Shown in pieces: positions 55,450 through 64,000 of a DNA stretch of 64,000 nt. Positions within the stretch are counted from its first letter, which is position 1. Each line of letters starts with the position of its first letter. The position numbers were made by a program, and so were the translations under genes. The notes beneath the pieces are model-generated. The model saw only the letters and a list, made by a program, of their open reading frames with translations. It was not told the origin of the DNA and did not search any database. The DNA is from an uncultured Tropicimonas sp. (GTDB taxonomy: Bacteria > Pseudomonadota > Alphaproteobacteria > Rhodobacterales > Rhodobacteraceae), in contig CANLZY010000021.1 of NCBI GenBank assembly GCA_947495685.1, forward strand, positions 46,696-110,695, in the 5' to 3' direction.

Positions 55450-56586
55450 TCAGGCTGGCGCAGGCGATACCGTTTCGATCTGCGCATTTATCTTGAGAAC
55501 CGTATCCAGCAGCAGAGCGGCAGGGTCAAGGTTGACCGCGACGCCATGACGGGTGCGTTCGCTGAGCGATTGCTGAAGTGTCGCCCATCCGCGCGCGGCG
55601 ACCGCATCCGGGCAGAGCCGTGACAGCAGAGCAGATTCGCCTTGGGCGGCCTCGGGTGCGGGCGGACCCAGCACGCCGGTGCGGGCCAGTCGGGTCAGGA
55701 ACAGGTCGATCATTTGAAGCACTTGATCGATGCTGGTGTCGCTGTCGCGGGCGCCGACCCGGCTGGCAAAGGCGAGCGCCATTTCCCGATCAAGGTTGGG
55801 CGCGCGTGCAAACAGCCGCATCAGCGCCGAATACAGCACCATCCCGTCGCTGTGCAGCAAACGATAGGCCATGCCGACAGAGCCAGCCGAAAGGGCAGCC
55901 AGCGGGGCGGAATCTTCGGGAAGATCGGTGCCGGTCGCGGCAAGGGCCTGTTGCATCTCGGCGGCCTGCAACGGTCGGCAGCGCAGCAACCGGCAGCGCG
56001 ACCGGATGGTTGGCAACAGGCGCGAGGGTTGGTGGCTGATCAACAGCAGGAAACTGCGAGCGGGGGGCTCCTCCAGCAGCTTGAGCACCGCGTTGGCAGC
56101 GGAACTGTTCATTTCGTCGGCGGAATCGACAATCACGACCCGGCGGCCACCATCGGTTGCCGAAAAGGAAAAGAAGCCCTTCAGTTTGCGAGCCTCGTCG
56201 ACCGTGATTTCCTGGCGGAGACGCTTGGTCCTGGAATCGTAGGGTCTGCGCAGCAGGAACAGTCGCGGTTCCGAAAGGGCGTGCATTCGCCGACAGATTG
56301 GCAGGTCAGGGGAGACATCCAGCGTCGTCGGGGGCGGCGGCGCGCCGAACATGCCGTCGTCTTCGTCTGGTGTGGCAAGCAGGAAACGGGCGATGCGCCA
56401 AGCCAGCGTTGCCTTGCCAACACCCTTGGGGCCGGTGATCATCCAGGCATGGTGCAGGCGACCGGAATTGAACGCCTCCAGAAAACTCGCTTCGGCGGCG
56501 TCCTGTCCGACCAAAAGCGTCGTGTCGCGTGGGTGCGGCGCCTCGTCCAGCCGATCCGGTTCGGGATGGTCAAGATCGTCCGCCAT
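55450..56586 (-). CDS. holB: DNA polymerase III subunit delta'
   Basis: A 378-residue clamp-loader subunit of the AAA+ family. The P-loop is GPKGVGKATLAW and sensor/Walker B-like residues are in RRVVIVDSADEMNSSAANAVLKLLEEPP, with the zinc-like region CRLLRCRPL. It is the stator of the clamp-loader complex. It overlaps tmk by one base; tmk-holB pairs are a conserved bacterial arrangement. Confidence 0.93.
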   Translation of the reverse strand: MADDLDHPEPDRLDEAPHPRDTTLLVGQDAAEASFLEAFNSGRLHHAWMITGPKGVGKATLAWRIARFLLATPDEDDGMFGAPPPPTTLDVSPDLPICRRMHALSEPRLFLLRRPYDSRTKRLRQEITVDEARKLKGFFSFSATDGGRRVVIVDSADEMNSSAANAVLKLLEEPPARSFLLLISHQPSRLLPTIRSRCRLLRCRPLQAAEMQQALAATGTDLPEDSAPLAALSAGSVGMAYRLLHSDGMVLYSALMRLFARAPNLDREMALAFASRVGARDSDTSIDQVLQMIDLFLTRLARTGVLGPPAPEAAQGESALLSRLCPDAVAARGWATLQQSLSERTRHGVAVNLDPAALLLDTVLKINAQIETVSPAPA

Positions 56587-57230
56587 CAGCCGGACGCCGT
56601 TTGCGCCAGACGGTCCAGTGCAAGTGCCCGAACATCCTCGGCAACCGCGTCCATCGACCGGGTGCCATTGACGACGATGAAGCGGTCAGGATGCGTTCGG
56701 GCCAGATCCAGGAATCCCTGACGCATCTTTAGCTGCAGATCCTCGCCGAAGTCCTCGAACCGCTCCTCGCTGGTTTGCCGGCTCTTGGCGCGGGCCAGTC
56801 CGATTCCCGGGTCCATGTCGATCACAAAGGTCACGTCCGGTTCCGTGCCGATCATCATTTCGTGCAGCCGGTCCACCTGTGCCCGCAGGTCGCCCCGGCT
56901 GAGACCCTGGTACAGGCGCGTGCTGTCGGCAAAGCGGTCGGAAATGACGATCTTGCCCGCCTTCAGCGCCGGCCAGATGCGTTTTTCCATGTGGTCGCGC
57001 CGGGCGGCCGTGAACAACAGGATCTCGGTTTCCGGCGACCAGCGGTCCGGGTCGCCCTCCAGTACCAGCGAGCGGATCTGCTCTGCGCCTTCGGAGCCGC
57101 CGGGCTCCCGAGTCAGGACAACATCGAAGCCGGCCCCTGTCAGCACCTCGGCCAGGCGTCGCGCCTGGGTCGACTTGCCAGAGCCGTCAATGCCTTCGAA
57201 TGTGATGAAGATACCGGGGTGCGCCGTCAT
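56586..57230 (-). CDS. tmk: thymidylate kinase
   Basis: A 214-residue kinase that phosphorylates dTMP to dTDP. Features: P-loop FEGIDGSGKST, TREPGGSEGAEQIR, the catalytic DR(Y/F) loop in SDRFADSTRLYQG, and the LID arginines near AKSRQTSEERFEDF. Overlaps the carboxypeptidase gene by one base and holB by one base. Confidence 0.97.
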   Translation of the reverse strand: MTAHPGIFITFEGIDGSGKSTQARRLAEVLTGAGFDVVLTREPGGSEGAEQIRSLVLEGDPDRWSPETEILLFTAARRDHMEKRIWPALKAGKIVISDRFADSTRLYQGLSRGDLRAQVDRLHEMMIGTEPDVTFVIDMDPGIGLARAKSRQTSEERFEDFGEDLQLKMRQGFLDLARTHPDRFIVVNGTRSMDAVAEDVRALALDRLAQTASG

Positions 57231-58387
57231 CAGAAGCCTGCGGCTGACCCCGACAGCTTTTGAAACAGGACGTAGGCTGCTGTGCGGACGTGCGGCATGA
57301 AACCACCCTTGGCCACCGCATTTTCCGCGGTCAACGGCAGTTCCTGCGTCTCCAGATCCGGAAGGCTCACGACCAGTGTGCCGATTTGCTGGCCTTCGGC
57401 GATCGGTGCGCGAAGCGGTGTTTCATACGTGATTTCCGCTTCTATCTCGCCCCGCACCACAGCTGGCACCAGCAGCTCCAGATCCTCCGGAACAACCATG
57501 CCCACTTGCCGTTCCGATCCCATCCAGACCGGAACGCTCGCGAGGCGCGTGCCCTTTTCCGCAACGGTCTTCTGTACGAACTGGCGGAATGCCCAGTTCA
57601 CGACGGCCTCGGCCTCTTCGGCGCGGGCCTTTTCGCTGTCGAGGCCCGTGATCACGAAGATGATCCGCCGGTTGTCCTGAACGGCTGAGCCGACAAGGCC
57701 ATAGCCGGCCTCGGAGGTGTGCCCGGTCTTCAGGCCGTCCGCGCCGATGCCGAGGGTCAACAACGGGTTGCGGTTGCGGTGGTTCGCCGGAACCCGCCCG
57801 TCGAAATCGTAGGATGGCATGGCAAAGTAGCCATAGTATTCGGGGAATTCTTCGATCAACCGTCGCGCCAGAAGGCCGAGATCCTCCATCGACATGCGAT
57901 GGTTCGGGTGCGGCCAGCCAGAGGCATTGGCAAAGGTCGAGTTTCGCAGGCCGATGGCTCGCCCGCGCTCGTTCATCAGTTTGGCGAAGCCTTCTTCGCT
58001 GCCGGCCATTCCCTCGGCCACGACCACGCAGGCGTCATTGCCGGACTGTACGATGATGCCCTTGATCAGGTCCTCCACCGTCGGGCGGTCCTTGGTGGTC
58101 AGGAACATCCGGGAACCGCCCATGGCCTGCGCCTTGGCTGACACGGAGAACCGTGTGTCCAGCGTCACGCGGCCGTCGTGCAACGCTTCGAACAACATGT
58201 TCAGCGTCATCAATTTCGACATCGACGCCGGAGGCAGTGGTTTGTCCGCGTTCTTGCTCAGCAGAACGGTGCCGGTGGTCTCGTCCAGGATCCAGGCCGC
58301 GGTGGCCCGGGTCTCGAAGGCCGCCGTTGCCGCAGTCGCGACAAAGCACACAGCCAGAATCAGAAGGGCAGCTATCTTGTTCATCAT
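57230..58387 (-). CDS. D-alanyl-D-alanine carboxypeptidase (PBP5/6 type)
   Basis: Exported 385-residue penicillin-binding protein that trims peptidoglycan stem peptides. The signal peptide covers about 22 residues (ends ATATA or AATAA). Catalytic motifs are S55-M-S-K58, the SGN triad in VQSGNDAC and K-T-G in GLKTGHTS. The C-terminal domain ends in a short amphipathic-like stretch (VRTAAYVLFQKLSG). A GTG at 58408 overlapping the RlpA stop (GTGA) is a possible alternative start; the ATG pair at 58387 gives a cleaner signal peptide. Confidence 0.94.
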   Translation of the reverse strand: MMNKIAALLILAVCFVATAATAAFETRATAAWILDETTGTVLLSKNADKPLPPASMSKLMTLNMLFEALHDGRVTLDTRFSVSAKAQAMGGSRMFLTTKDRPTVEDLIKGIIVQSGNDACVVVAEGMAGSEEGFAKLMNERGRAIGLRNSTFANASGWPHPNHRMSMEDLGLLARRLIEEFPEYYGYFAMPSYDFDGRVPANHRNRNPLLTLGIGADGLKTGHTSEAGYGLVGSAVQDNRRIIFVITGLDSEKARAEEAEAVVNWAFRQFVQKTVAEKGTRLASVPVWMGSERQVGMVVPEDLELLVPAVVRGEIEAEITYETPLRAPIAEGQQIGTLVVSLPDLETQELPLTAENAVAKGGFMPHVRTAAYVLFQKLSGSAAGF

Positions 58388-58404
58388 GCCGGCGTTGTAA
58401 CGTG

Positions 58405-59481
58405 TCACCCGCTGACCGCATAGGCGTCAGAGAAGCCCATGCCCTTCACTTTCTTGAGTATCATTGCCTGATCCGACTTGGTTGTGGCCGGACCGACGAC
58501 GACCCGCCAGAAGGTCTTGCCCTGGCTTTTCTGCTCGTAGACTTTCGGGACAACGCCATTCTGGCGCATCGCGGTCGCGGTGTTGTTGGCGTTGGCCTCG
58601 ACCGAGAAGATGCCGATCTGCACGAACGGCTTGCTCAGCGAGGGGGTCGCCTTGGGCTTTGGCGCGGGGGCGACCGCGGCAACCTGAACCGGCGCGGCCG
58701 GCTCGATAACGGCTGCGCCGTCAAGCGTCTGTGTCGTGATCTCCGAGGGCGCACCGGTTGCGGCTGCAGTGGCTGTTGCAGCGACCGGAACAGCGACTTC
58801 CGCCGCCTGTTTGCGCCTGAACGGGTTCCAGCTGCGCTTCTGCTTTGCCGGTGTGGCTTCGTCAACGGCAGCGGTTGTCGTGTTGGCGACCACGGCTGCG
58901 TCACCCCCGGTTTCCGCTCGCTCGATCGCTGCCGTGGCAGAGGCAATGGGATCGTCCAGTGACTGTTCGTCGATCAGCTCGGCCGAGGCAATCGCAGCGG
59001 CCTCGACGGGCGCGGCGGCCTCGGAAGGCGCGGGAGTCTTGGGCTCTTCGCGGCGCAGCGCGGTCACGTTCAATGTCGTTGGGCTACCCGCCAGCATCCC
59101 CAGTGAGGTCGCCGCATCCGAAGAGACCTGCAACTTGGGTCCCGGGTTTTCGCGTTCGCGCTTGAACAAGGCGCCGATAACGTACTTTCCATTGGCCTCG
59201 TTGCGGATGATCACACGCTCGGGGTCGGTCACGTCGGGATAGGCGACCCAGACGCCGCCCAGTGACGGTCGTCCATCCCAGAGGCCCTTGTCCGTCGCCT
59301 GAAAAACTTCGGGTGCCTCCACGTCACGTTCGACCAGCGGTGTTGCTGCCGGGCGTTCCGTAAATGCGGTGGCCTCTCCCGCGGGACCTTCCGACGTGTT
59401 GGAACCACCGTCCATGCAGCCCGAAACCGAGAGTGTCAGAATGGATGCACTTGCGAAGAGAATTTGCCTGTAGCCGCCCAT
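58405..59481 (-). CDS. RlpA-like lipoprotein with SPOR domain
   Basis: A 358-residue outer-envelope lipoprotein. The lipobox is in LSVSGC, cleavage before the cysteine at about residue 22. Residues about 65-140 resemble the RlpA double-psi barrel (SLGGVWVAYPDVTDPERVIIRNEANGKYVIGALF), and the last 75 form a SPOR domain (FVQIGIFSVEANANNTATAMRQ, WRVVVGPATTKSDQAMILKKVK) that binds denuded glycan strands at the division septum. Between them is a low-complexity alanine-rich linker. The ATG at 59481 gives the lipoprotein; the upstream frame does not. Confidence 0.88.
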   Translation of the reverse strand: MGGYRQILFASASILTLSVSGCMDGGSNTSEGPAGEATAFTERPAATPLVERDVEAPEVFQATDKGLWDGRPSLGGVWVAYPDVTDPERVIIRNEANGKYVIGALFKRERENPGPKLQVSSDAATSLGMLAGSPTTLNVTALRREEPKTPAPSEAAAPVEAAAIASAELIDEQSLDDPIASATAAIERAETGGDAAVVANTTTAAVDEATPAKQKRSWNPFRRKQAAEVAVPVAATATAAATGAPSEITTQTLDGAAVIEPAAPVQVAAVAPAPKPKATPSLSKPFVQIGIFSVEANANNTATAMRQNGVVPKVYEQKSQGKTFWRVVVGPATTKSDQAMILKKVKGMGFSDAYAVSG

Positions 59482-59698
59482 GATTGCCCCTTTTTCTCGC
59501 GTGTTTTCCACGCTTTCTTGACCGCCATGCGGCCCCGCTGCCCGATTTGGCCCCTTATTTGGGCCAGTTGCGTCAAGTTATACAGCGGGAAATGCGTTCG
59601 GAAAAGGCCTCAGCGAATCGTTGGCGGTATTCGGCTGCGAGTGTGTCCTGACATGTCTTCCCGAATCGCCGCGATCAGTCTATGCGGTCGCTTCGGCT

Positions 59699-59788
59699 GG
59701 AGGTGTGGCAGAGTGGTCGATTGCACCGGTCTTGAAAACCGGCGTGCGTGAAAGCGCACCGTGGGTTCGAATCCCACCGCCTCCGCCA
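59699..59788 (+). tRNA. tRNA-Ser (anticodon TGA)
   Basis: A 90-base cloverleaf with a long variable arm: acceptor GGAGGTG and CGCCTCC, anticodon stem CCGGT/ACCGG with loop CTTGAAA (anticodon TGA), variable arm CGTGCGTGAAAGCGCACC, T arm GGGTTCGAATCCC, encoded GCCA end. Followed by accessory DNA, a possible integration site. Confidence 0.97.
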
Positions 59789-60157
59789 TGATCTCCATTG
59801 CGAACCAGTGACACCGCCCTGATGGGCACGGATTCTTCCGTGTTATCAAAGGGGTTTGCGGGAACCAACCGAACCTCCTAGACGCGCTGCCTAGCTGAGT
59901 TTGTGCTCAGAATGGCACTCAGTCTCAGTTTGGGTGAACCTCATCCATTTCGGTTCGGTCTCGTTTTCTCGTTACCTTTCAATGCCTGCTGCCGAACTCC
60001 ACCAAAACCCAAGCGCGTTCCGAACGATATCGATGGCAACATAGACGGAACACGCGGTAGGCGCGTTGCTCGGGAGGAACGCGCGCTGGTGCACGAGAAA
60101 CCCGTGCTGGCTGGCTACCTGCGATGGGATCTTCCCGGAAGCGGGTTGCTCCTAGGG
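59789..60157. other. 369-bp region after tRNA-Ser, no gene seen
   Basis: No coding features recognised before the IS5 remnant. Lies between the tRNA and mobile-element debris. No integrase found in the window. Confidence 0.5.
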
Positions 60158-60487
60158 TCAGGCCTCATAGCCAGAAATGACTGTTGCCGCGAGAGCGATG
60201 GCCGAGAGGAAGACCTTTGGGCATCTGTCATAGCGTGGTGCCACTCGTCGCCAGTCCTTGAGGCGACCGAACATGCACTCGATGCGATAGCGGCGCTTGT
60301 ATCGCTGCTTGTTGTATTTGATCTTTGTCTTGCGGGACGTCCTGGGCGGGATGCACGGGTGAAGTCCCCTATCTGCCAGTGCGTTCCGGAACCAATCCGC
60401 ATCGTGGCCCCTGTCGGTGAGCAGCCAGTCGGCATCCGGCAGGGAGCCAAACTTGGCCGCGGCGCCCGTGTCGTCACTCCAAGCGCA
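60158..60487 (-). pseudogene. IS5 family transposase, C-terminal fragment
   Basis: A continuous minus-strand frame of about 109 residues reading WLLTDRGHDADWFRNALADRG, then KYNKQRYKRRYRIECMFGRLKDWRRVAPRYDR, ending PKVFLSAIALAATV. The DDE aspartate (TDRG) and glutamate (RIECMFG) are present, but the N-terminal half with the first aspartate is missing. No start codon or terminal repeats were found, so this is a dead remnant. Its gene boundary at the 5' side is approximate. Confidence 0.85.
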
Positions 60488-60518
60488 ATGACGGACAGGT
60501 CAGTTCAGGGAGACACCG

Positions 60519-60896
60519 ATGCGAAACATCTTGAAGATCACGGCCGTGGCTCTTGTTGCGATGTCCACAGGACCGTTGGCGCAGGGTTTCGACGTTGGGA
60601 TTGATGCATTCTTCGCAGGTGACTTCGAAACCGTGCTACGTGAGTGGAGGCCACTTGCCGACCAGGGCCGCGCAATCGCTCAATACTATCTGGGTCTGAT
60701 GTATGACAACGGCTTCGGCGTCCCGCAGGACTATGTTGCCGCACATATGTGGTTCAATCTAGCTGCTGCTAGTGGTGACTCCGTAGCCGGGGCATACCGA
60801 GACATTGTTGCTGAGAAGCTGACACCGCAGGCCCTCGCAGAAGCGCGACATCGGGCAAGGGTGTGCTTAGCGTCAGATTTCAATAATTGCGACTAG
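60519..60896 (+). CDS. small secreted Sel1-repeat protein
   Basis: A 125-residue protein with a signal peptide of about 23 residues (ends PLAQG) and one to two Sel1-like repeats (AIAQYYLGLMYDNGFGVPQDYVAAHMWFNLAAASGD). Sel1 repeats are helical protein-protein contacts. It lies among decayed mobile DNA and upstream of the Hint protein's 3' end, with no operon. A start 30 bp after the IS5 remnant means it may be captured or independent. Confidence 0.72.
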   Translation: MRNILKITAVALVAMSTGPLAQGFDVGIDAFFAGDFETVLREWRPLADQGRAIAQYYLGLMYDNGFGVPQDYVAAHMWFNLAAASGDSVAGAYRDIVAEKLTPQALAEARHRARVCLASDFNNCD

Positions 60897-60931
60897 GATC
60901 AACCTGGGCGCTAGTGATCTCCAATAGTTCG

Positions 60932-62971
60932 CTAGATAGCATGGGCCATCCCGCCCGACGACTGGACATATCCCGCCACATCCCAGCACAGATCCCGACG
61001 CGACAGCATTGGGCGCACCTTGGGCCCGAAAGATTTCTCCGGTTCCGTCGCAAGCGAGACCTGCGGTAGGGTCCGATGGAGATTGCGCCGTTCGCGCGCA
61101 CCAAGCGCCCTGAGTGCCCTTGGACCGGGATAGAAGCTTTCGGTTGCCGCACCATTTGCCAGCAGAATCTGATGACTGGAAAATAGCAGGTGGACATAGG
61201 TTACTCGACGCACCTCGTTCGCAACGCGGAATCCGGACCCACCAGTCTGCGCCAATAGACTGGCCCGGACGAGGCCCGATCCGCCGTGTGCATCCGGAAC
61301 AACCAGGCAATGCTGGCGCGACACGAAGAGATCCCGTGTGGTCCCGAGCGCCCCCTTGCGGATGAGGATCGGCTGAAGCCTTGGGTCCAATTGCAGTTCG
61401 AGTTCGGACACCTCGCTGTGCCCGATCCAGAGAACCGGCTGAGGTCCGTTGTCAAGCGTGGTGACCAGATCTCCGGGATGCAGTGTTTCGACCATGCGAA
61501 GGCCATTCGGCGTTTCGACCATGGTGCCATGGGTGAAACACGGAACCCCCAGTGTCCGCAGCGTGCTCGGGTCGAGTACATCGGGATCCACGCCCAGCAG
61601 GGTCAGGCTATCGCAGGTGGGAAAGCTGAGCACCGCGTTTCCGGACTCGTCGCTGCCGACGTCAATGTCGGCCAATCTGAGCGAGTTCCCACAACCGTCT
61701 GTCATGGCGCTGAGGTCCAGTTGATCCGGGTTGTCGCCGTCGATCGTGAAATCGGTGATGACGTCGTGCCCAAATCCATCGGCAAACTCGAAGGTATCGA
61801 CTCCCGACGAGCCCCCCGACATCGTGTCGTTTCCAAGCCCGCCGATCAGTGTGTCGTTTCCAAGCCCACCAAGCAGGGTGTCGTTTCCAGACCCGCCGCT
61901 CAGAGTGTCGTGACCGGCTTCGCCATAGAGCGTATCGTCCCCATCGTCCCCGGAGAGGATATCGTTGTCGCCGCCGCCCCGGATATCGTCGTCGCCGCCG
62001 CCACCGCTGACGGTGTCATCGCCAAATCCGCCCATGAGCGTGTCGCCGGCACCGGACCCGATCACGGTATCGCGGCCGTTATCGGCGTTGATCGTCACGG
62101 AGGAGTTGATCGCGCTCGCGTCGAACACTTCGCCAAGGTTGGAGCCCTTGATGTGCTCGATTTCGGAAAAACTGCCGGAGGTCGCCCCGGAAGCGAAACT
62201 GAATGTGCCGGCCTCATCCCCTGTAAAGGTGAGCGTAAACCCACCCGAGGAGAAGTTGAGCATATCCGAGTCGGTCCCGCCAACGTCTTCGCCGCCTTCG
62301 ATCGTGACGTTGAAATCGCTGTCGGACACCGAGATTTCGTCGGACCCCGCGCCGCCCAGGATGATGTCGCTACCGGCACCACCGCTGAGCCAGTCATCAC
62401 CGTCGCCACCAATGATCGTGTCATCGCCGCTTCCGCCAATGATACTGTCGGCCCCGGCACCACCGTCCAACGTGTTCGTGCCGCTGCCGGTAGAGAGCAG
62501 GCCGATCATATCGTCCCCGTCCCCGCCCAGCACGACATCGTCACCATCGCCGAAGACGACGATATCATCGCCAGCGCCCGCATCGATGTCGTCCGAACCG
62601 GTTGCAGTGTCGAAATCGCCGTCGGCCACGTAGTCGGTGTCGTAGATTACGTCGTCATTCGCTGTGCCAGTGAGCGTGTCTGCACCGGTGGTGCCCTCGA
62701 TTGCCTCCGTGAAGGACGCAATATTCCCCGACTCCGTCGTGGGGAAACCGGTTGTTTCATCAGGGACGAAATAGATGGAGCCGGCGTCTTCGTAGAAAGT
62801 CCCTGTAACCGAACCAAGGGTTGTGGCGTATTCGACCGACCCGAAGCCCAGTGGAACGCTATCCTGTGTGTCGATCAAAAGCGTGTCCGAACCGCCGGAA
62901 ACCTCGTCGCCGGCATCGGCCCCGACGGCACCGGCATCGTAAGTGAGCAAATAACCCGTCAGTATGTTCAT
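60932..62971 (-). CDS. RTX protein with C-terminal Hint domain
   Basis: A 679-residue protein. An N-terminal stretch of about 110 residues with no clear domain is followed by a long RTX region (about residues 120-400) with calcium nonapeptides such as [17 protein letters not shown] and [21 protein letters not shown] Hint (hedgehog-intein) domain begins at C478 in [34 protein letters not shown], with later histidine in SRQHCLVV. Hint domains perform N-S shift and self-cleavage, so the C-terminus may be processed or attached. Its flank is accessory DNA. Confidence 0.88.
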   Translation of the reverse strand: MNILTGYLLTYDAGAVGADAGDEVSGGSDTLLIDTQDSVPLGFGSVEYATTLGSVTGTFYEDAGSIYFVPDETTGFPTTESGNIASFTEAIEGTTGADTLTGTANDDVIYDTDYVADGDFDTATGSDDIDAGAGDDIVVFGDGDDVVLGGDGDDMIGLLSTGSGTNTLDGGAGADSIIGGSGDDTIIGGDGDDWLSGGAGSDIILGGAGSDEISVSDSDFNVTIEGGEDVGGTDSDMLNFSSGGFTLTFTGDEAGTFSFASGATSGSFSEIEHIKGSNLGEVFDASAINSSVTINADNGRDTVIGSGAGDTLMGGFGDDTVSGGGGDDDIRGGGDNDILSGDDGDDTLYGEAGHDTLSGGSGNDTLLGGLGNDTLIGGLGNDTMSGGSSGVDTFEFADGFGHDVITDFTIDGDNPDQLDLSAMTDGCGNSLRLADIDVGSDESGNAVLSFPTCDSLTLLGVDPDVLDPSTLRTLGVPCFTHGTMVETPNGLRMVETLHPGDLVTTLDNGPQPVLWIGHSEVSELELQLDPRLQPILIRKGALGTTRDLFVSRQHCLVVPDAHGGSGLVRASLLAQTGGSGFRVANEVRRVTYVHLLFSSHQILLANGAATESFYPGPRALRALGARERRNLHRTLPQVSLATEPEKSFGPKVRPMLSRRDLCWDVAGYVQSSGGMAHAI

Positions 62972-63585
62972 ATCCCGGCATCCATTAGATCCTGGGTTCA
63001 GAAAATACGGGCCAGTCGTTAACTGATCGCAAGGATTGGCAGTTCACCGCCCGTTGCAACTGTACAACCGAGCGACTCTTTTCGGAGAATTTTACGAATT
63101 GACGGAGAATTTTTCGAATAGCCGGTGTCGCCGGAAGGCACCACTCCCGAGGGGCATGCCGACAGGCCGAAGAGCCGAGGGAAACAGAAGCGAACGTTGT
63201 CGTCTCTGGACGCGACGGTGAATCCTGTCTTGCCGGCGCATGGCGGAGTAGCCGGCATATTTCCAGTACGTCCCGACAGCTGCATTCAATGCTTTGGGGG
63301 CGCAGCCGTCGTTCCGCGCGTCTGCCACGAATAGCGGTTTCCGGTCGAAGACTCTTCGAGGAGTTATGCTGCGTTTGCGAAGCATCCAAGTATGGTGAAC
63401 GGCAGAGAGTCGTTTTATTTCGGTCGTCGATGGTGGAATTCCCCCCCCAAGCCGCGAAGGCCGCTCTCATGGTTGGCGAGCAAACCACTGCCGCGTAGTG
63501 GATGCGCTGCCTCAAGGCATTCTGGACCTGTGACGGAATTGTGCCGCTCCTTTGAACACGTATCGTGTCGCAAAGGAGAACAGAC
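62972..63585. other. 614-bp region between RTX-Hint and IS3, no gene
   Basis: Holds the tandem repeat above and little else; frames overlap without consistent features. Possible promoter region for the RTX-Hint gene and left flank of an IS3. Confidence 0.5.
63083..63121. repeat. tandem direct repeat, about 20 bp period
   Basis: Two near-identical units, CGGAGAATTTTACGAATTGA (63083-63102) and CGGAGAATTTTTCGAATAG (63103-63121), differing by one central base and by the tail. The 20-bp spacing is two helical turns, so a regulator could bind both on one face. It is 112-150 bp upstream of the RTX-Hint start. Confidence 0.6.
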
Positions 63586-64000
63586 ATGGCATCAAGACCG
63601 AGCTCGGAGTTCCGCGCAGAAGCGGTTCGGGTCGCATTGACGAGCGGGCTTTTTCGCAAGCAGGTTGCCGCGGACTTCGGTGTTGGCTTTTCAACGCTGA
63701 GCCGATGGATCCAACAGGAACGCAAGAACCCCGAGAAGCCGACGGCGCAATCCGACCTTGAACGCGAGGTTGCAGAGTTGCGCAGAGAGAACCGGCAACT
63801 CCGGGAGGAGAGGGATGTGTTTAAGAGGCCACGGTGTTCTTCGCGGAGCGAAGCAAATGAGGTTTGCCTTCGACCACTGCCCGGCAGTGCATGTTTTCAT
63901 GCACGAGAGGGGAAGAGCACCGCGACGAAATCCCGCTGGAACGGCTCTGCGAGATCATGGATGTCAGCCCTCGTGGGTATCGAGCCTGGCGTCGCCGTCC
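63586..64000 (+). mobile_element. decayed IS3-family transposase genes, running off the window
   Basis: The ATG at 63586 after AAAGGAG starts an OrfA with a clear helix-turn-helix (RKQVAADFGVGFSTLSRWI) and a leucine-rich coiled coil (EVAELRRENRQLREERDVF). After residue about 80 the frame loses one base near 63822-63828: the typical end (KKATVFF...) then a TGA at 63858 overlaps an OrfB start ATG at 63857. OrfB itself has another indel near 63909-63915, after which a sensible frame continues (PLERLCEIMDVSPRGYRAW). Two frame errors mean it is inactive. Confidence 0.82.

Noticed and set aside
59789..60157. Attachment-site duplicate of the tRNA-Ser end
   Set aside because: No second copy of the tRNA 3' end was seen in the window.
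60115..60477. 120-residue minus-strand frame in the IS5 remnant
   Set aside because: Another frame of the transposase remnant; the frame ending at 60158 shows the transposase motifs.
61286..63022. 578-residue plus-strand frame opposite the RTX-Hint gene
   Set aside because: Repeat-derived mirror of the calcium repeats; real RTX pattern is on the minus strand.

Overview
The window is one long piece of a high-GC alphaproteobacterial chromosome. It is most likely from the Rhodobacteraceae (Roseobacter group). The evidence is a petABC bc1 operon with a twin-arginine Rieske protein, many TRAP and ABC uptake systems, a VPLPA-type C-terminal sorting signal, a Zur box of the alphaproteobacterial type, a fused allantoinase/OHCU decarboxylase, and RTX proteins. 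This placement comes from protein character and gene order read by eye, not from a search.

Layout. 1-1932: the end of a TRAP transporter operon (large permease, binding protein). 2003-4251: a D-2-hydroxyacid dehydrogenase and a divergent LysR regulator. 4843-8477: a Bcr/CflA-type exporter, a TetR regulator facing a broken short-chain dehydrogenase, and a DMT permease. 8535-9685: a CcdA/thioredoxin pair. 9789-13682: an AEC permease, aroC, radC and a DUF1349 protein. 13744-16483: petABC. 16772-20925: an outer-membrane barrel protein, a GST, a PaiB-like flavoprotein, mtaB and dapF. 21025-21100: tRNA-Lys. 21600-24491: an SDR with an RbsD/FucU mutarotase, a small charged protein, and a secreted P-domain protein.

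24543-30651: a flavin-dependent halogenase-like enzyme, then (read on the minus strand from 30651 downward) an arsenic operon: ArsR-ArsC fusion, GAPDH, ArsJ, ACR3. It provides two exits: arsenate as 1-arseno-3-phosphoglycerate through ArsJ, and arsenite through ACR3. 31061-32668 encodes a GT-C-like membrane protein.

32920-40700: a catabolic island with divergent operons (monooxygenase-like protein, lactonase-like hydrolase, 3-oxo-tetronate kinase family; and Gfo/Idh oxidoreductase, GntR regulator), followed by a full TRAP transporter. 40813-44734: an RTX protein and a purine-degradation set (allA, puuE-uraD fusion, uraH). 44740-47883: zur-znuC-znuB divergent from znuA around a Zur box. 48128-52784: a polyamine-type ABC transporter. 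52899-59481: an AEC permease and a housekeeping cluster (MBL hydrolase, tatD, holB, tmk, D-Ala-D-Ala carboxypeptidase, RlpA/SPOR lipoprotein). 59699-64000: tRNA-Ser followed by accessory DNA (IS5 remnant, Sel1 protein, RTX-Hint protein, decayed IS3 at the edge).

No rRNA, CRISPR array, prophage or complete insertion sequence was seen. Many long antisense reading frames are shadows caused by the high GC content.
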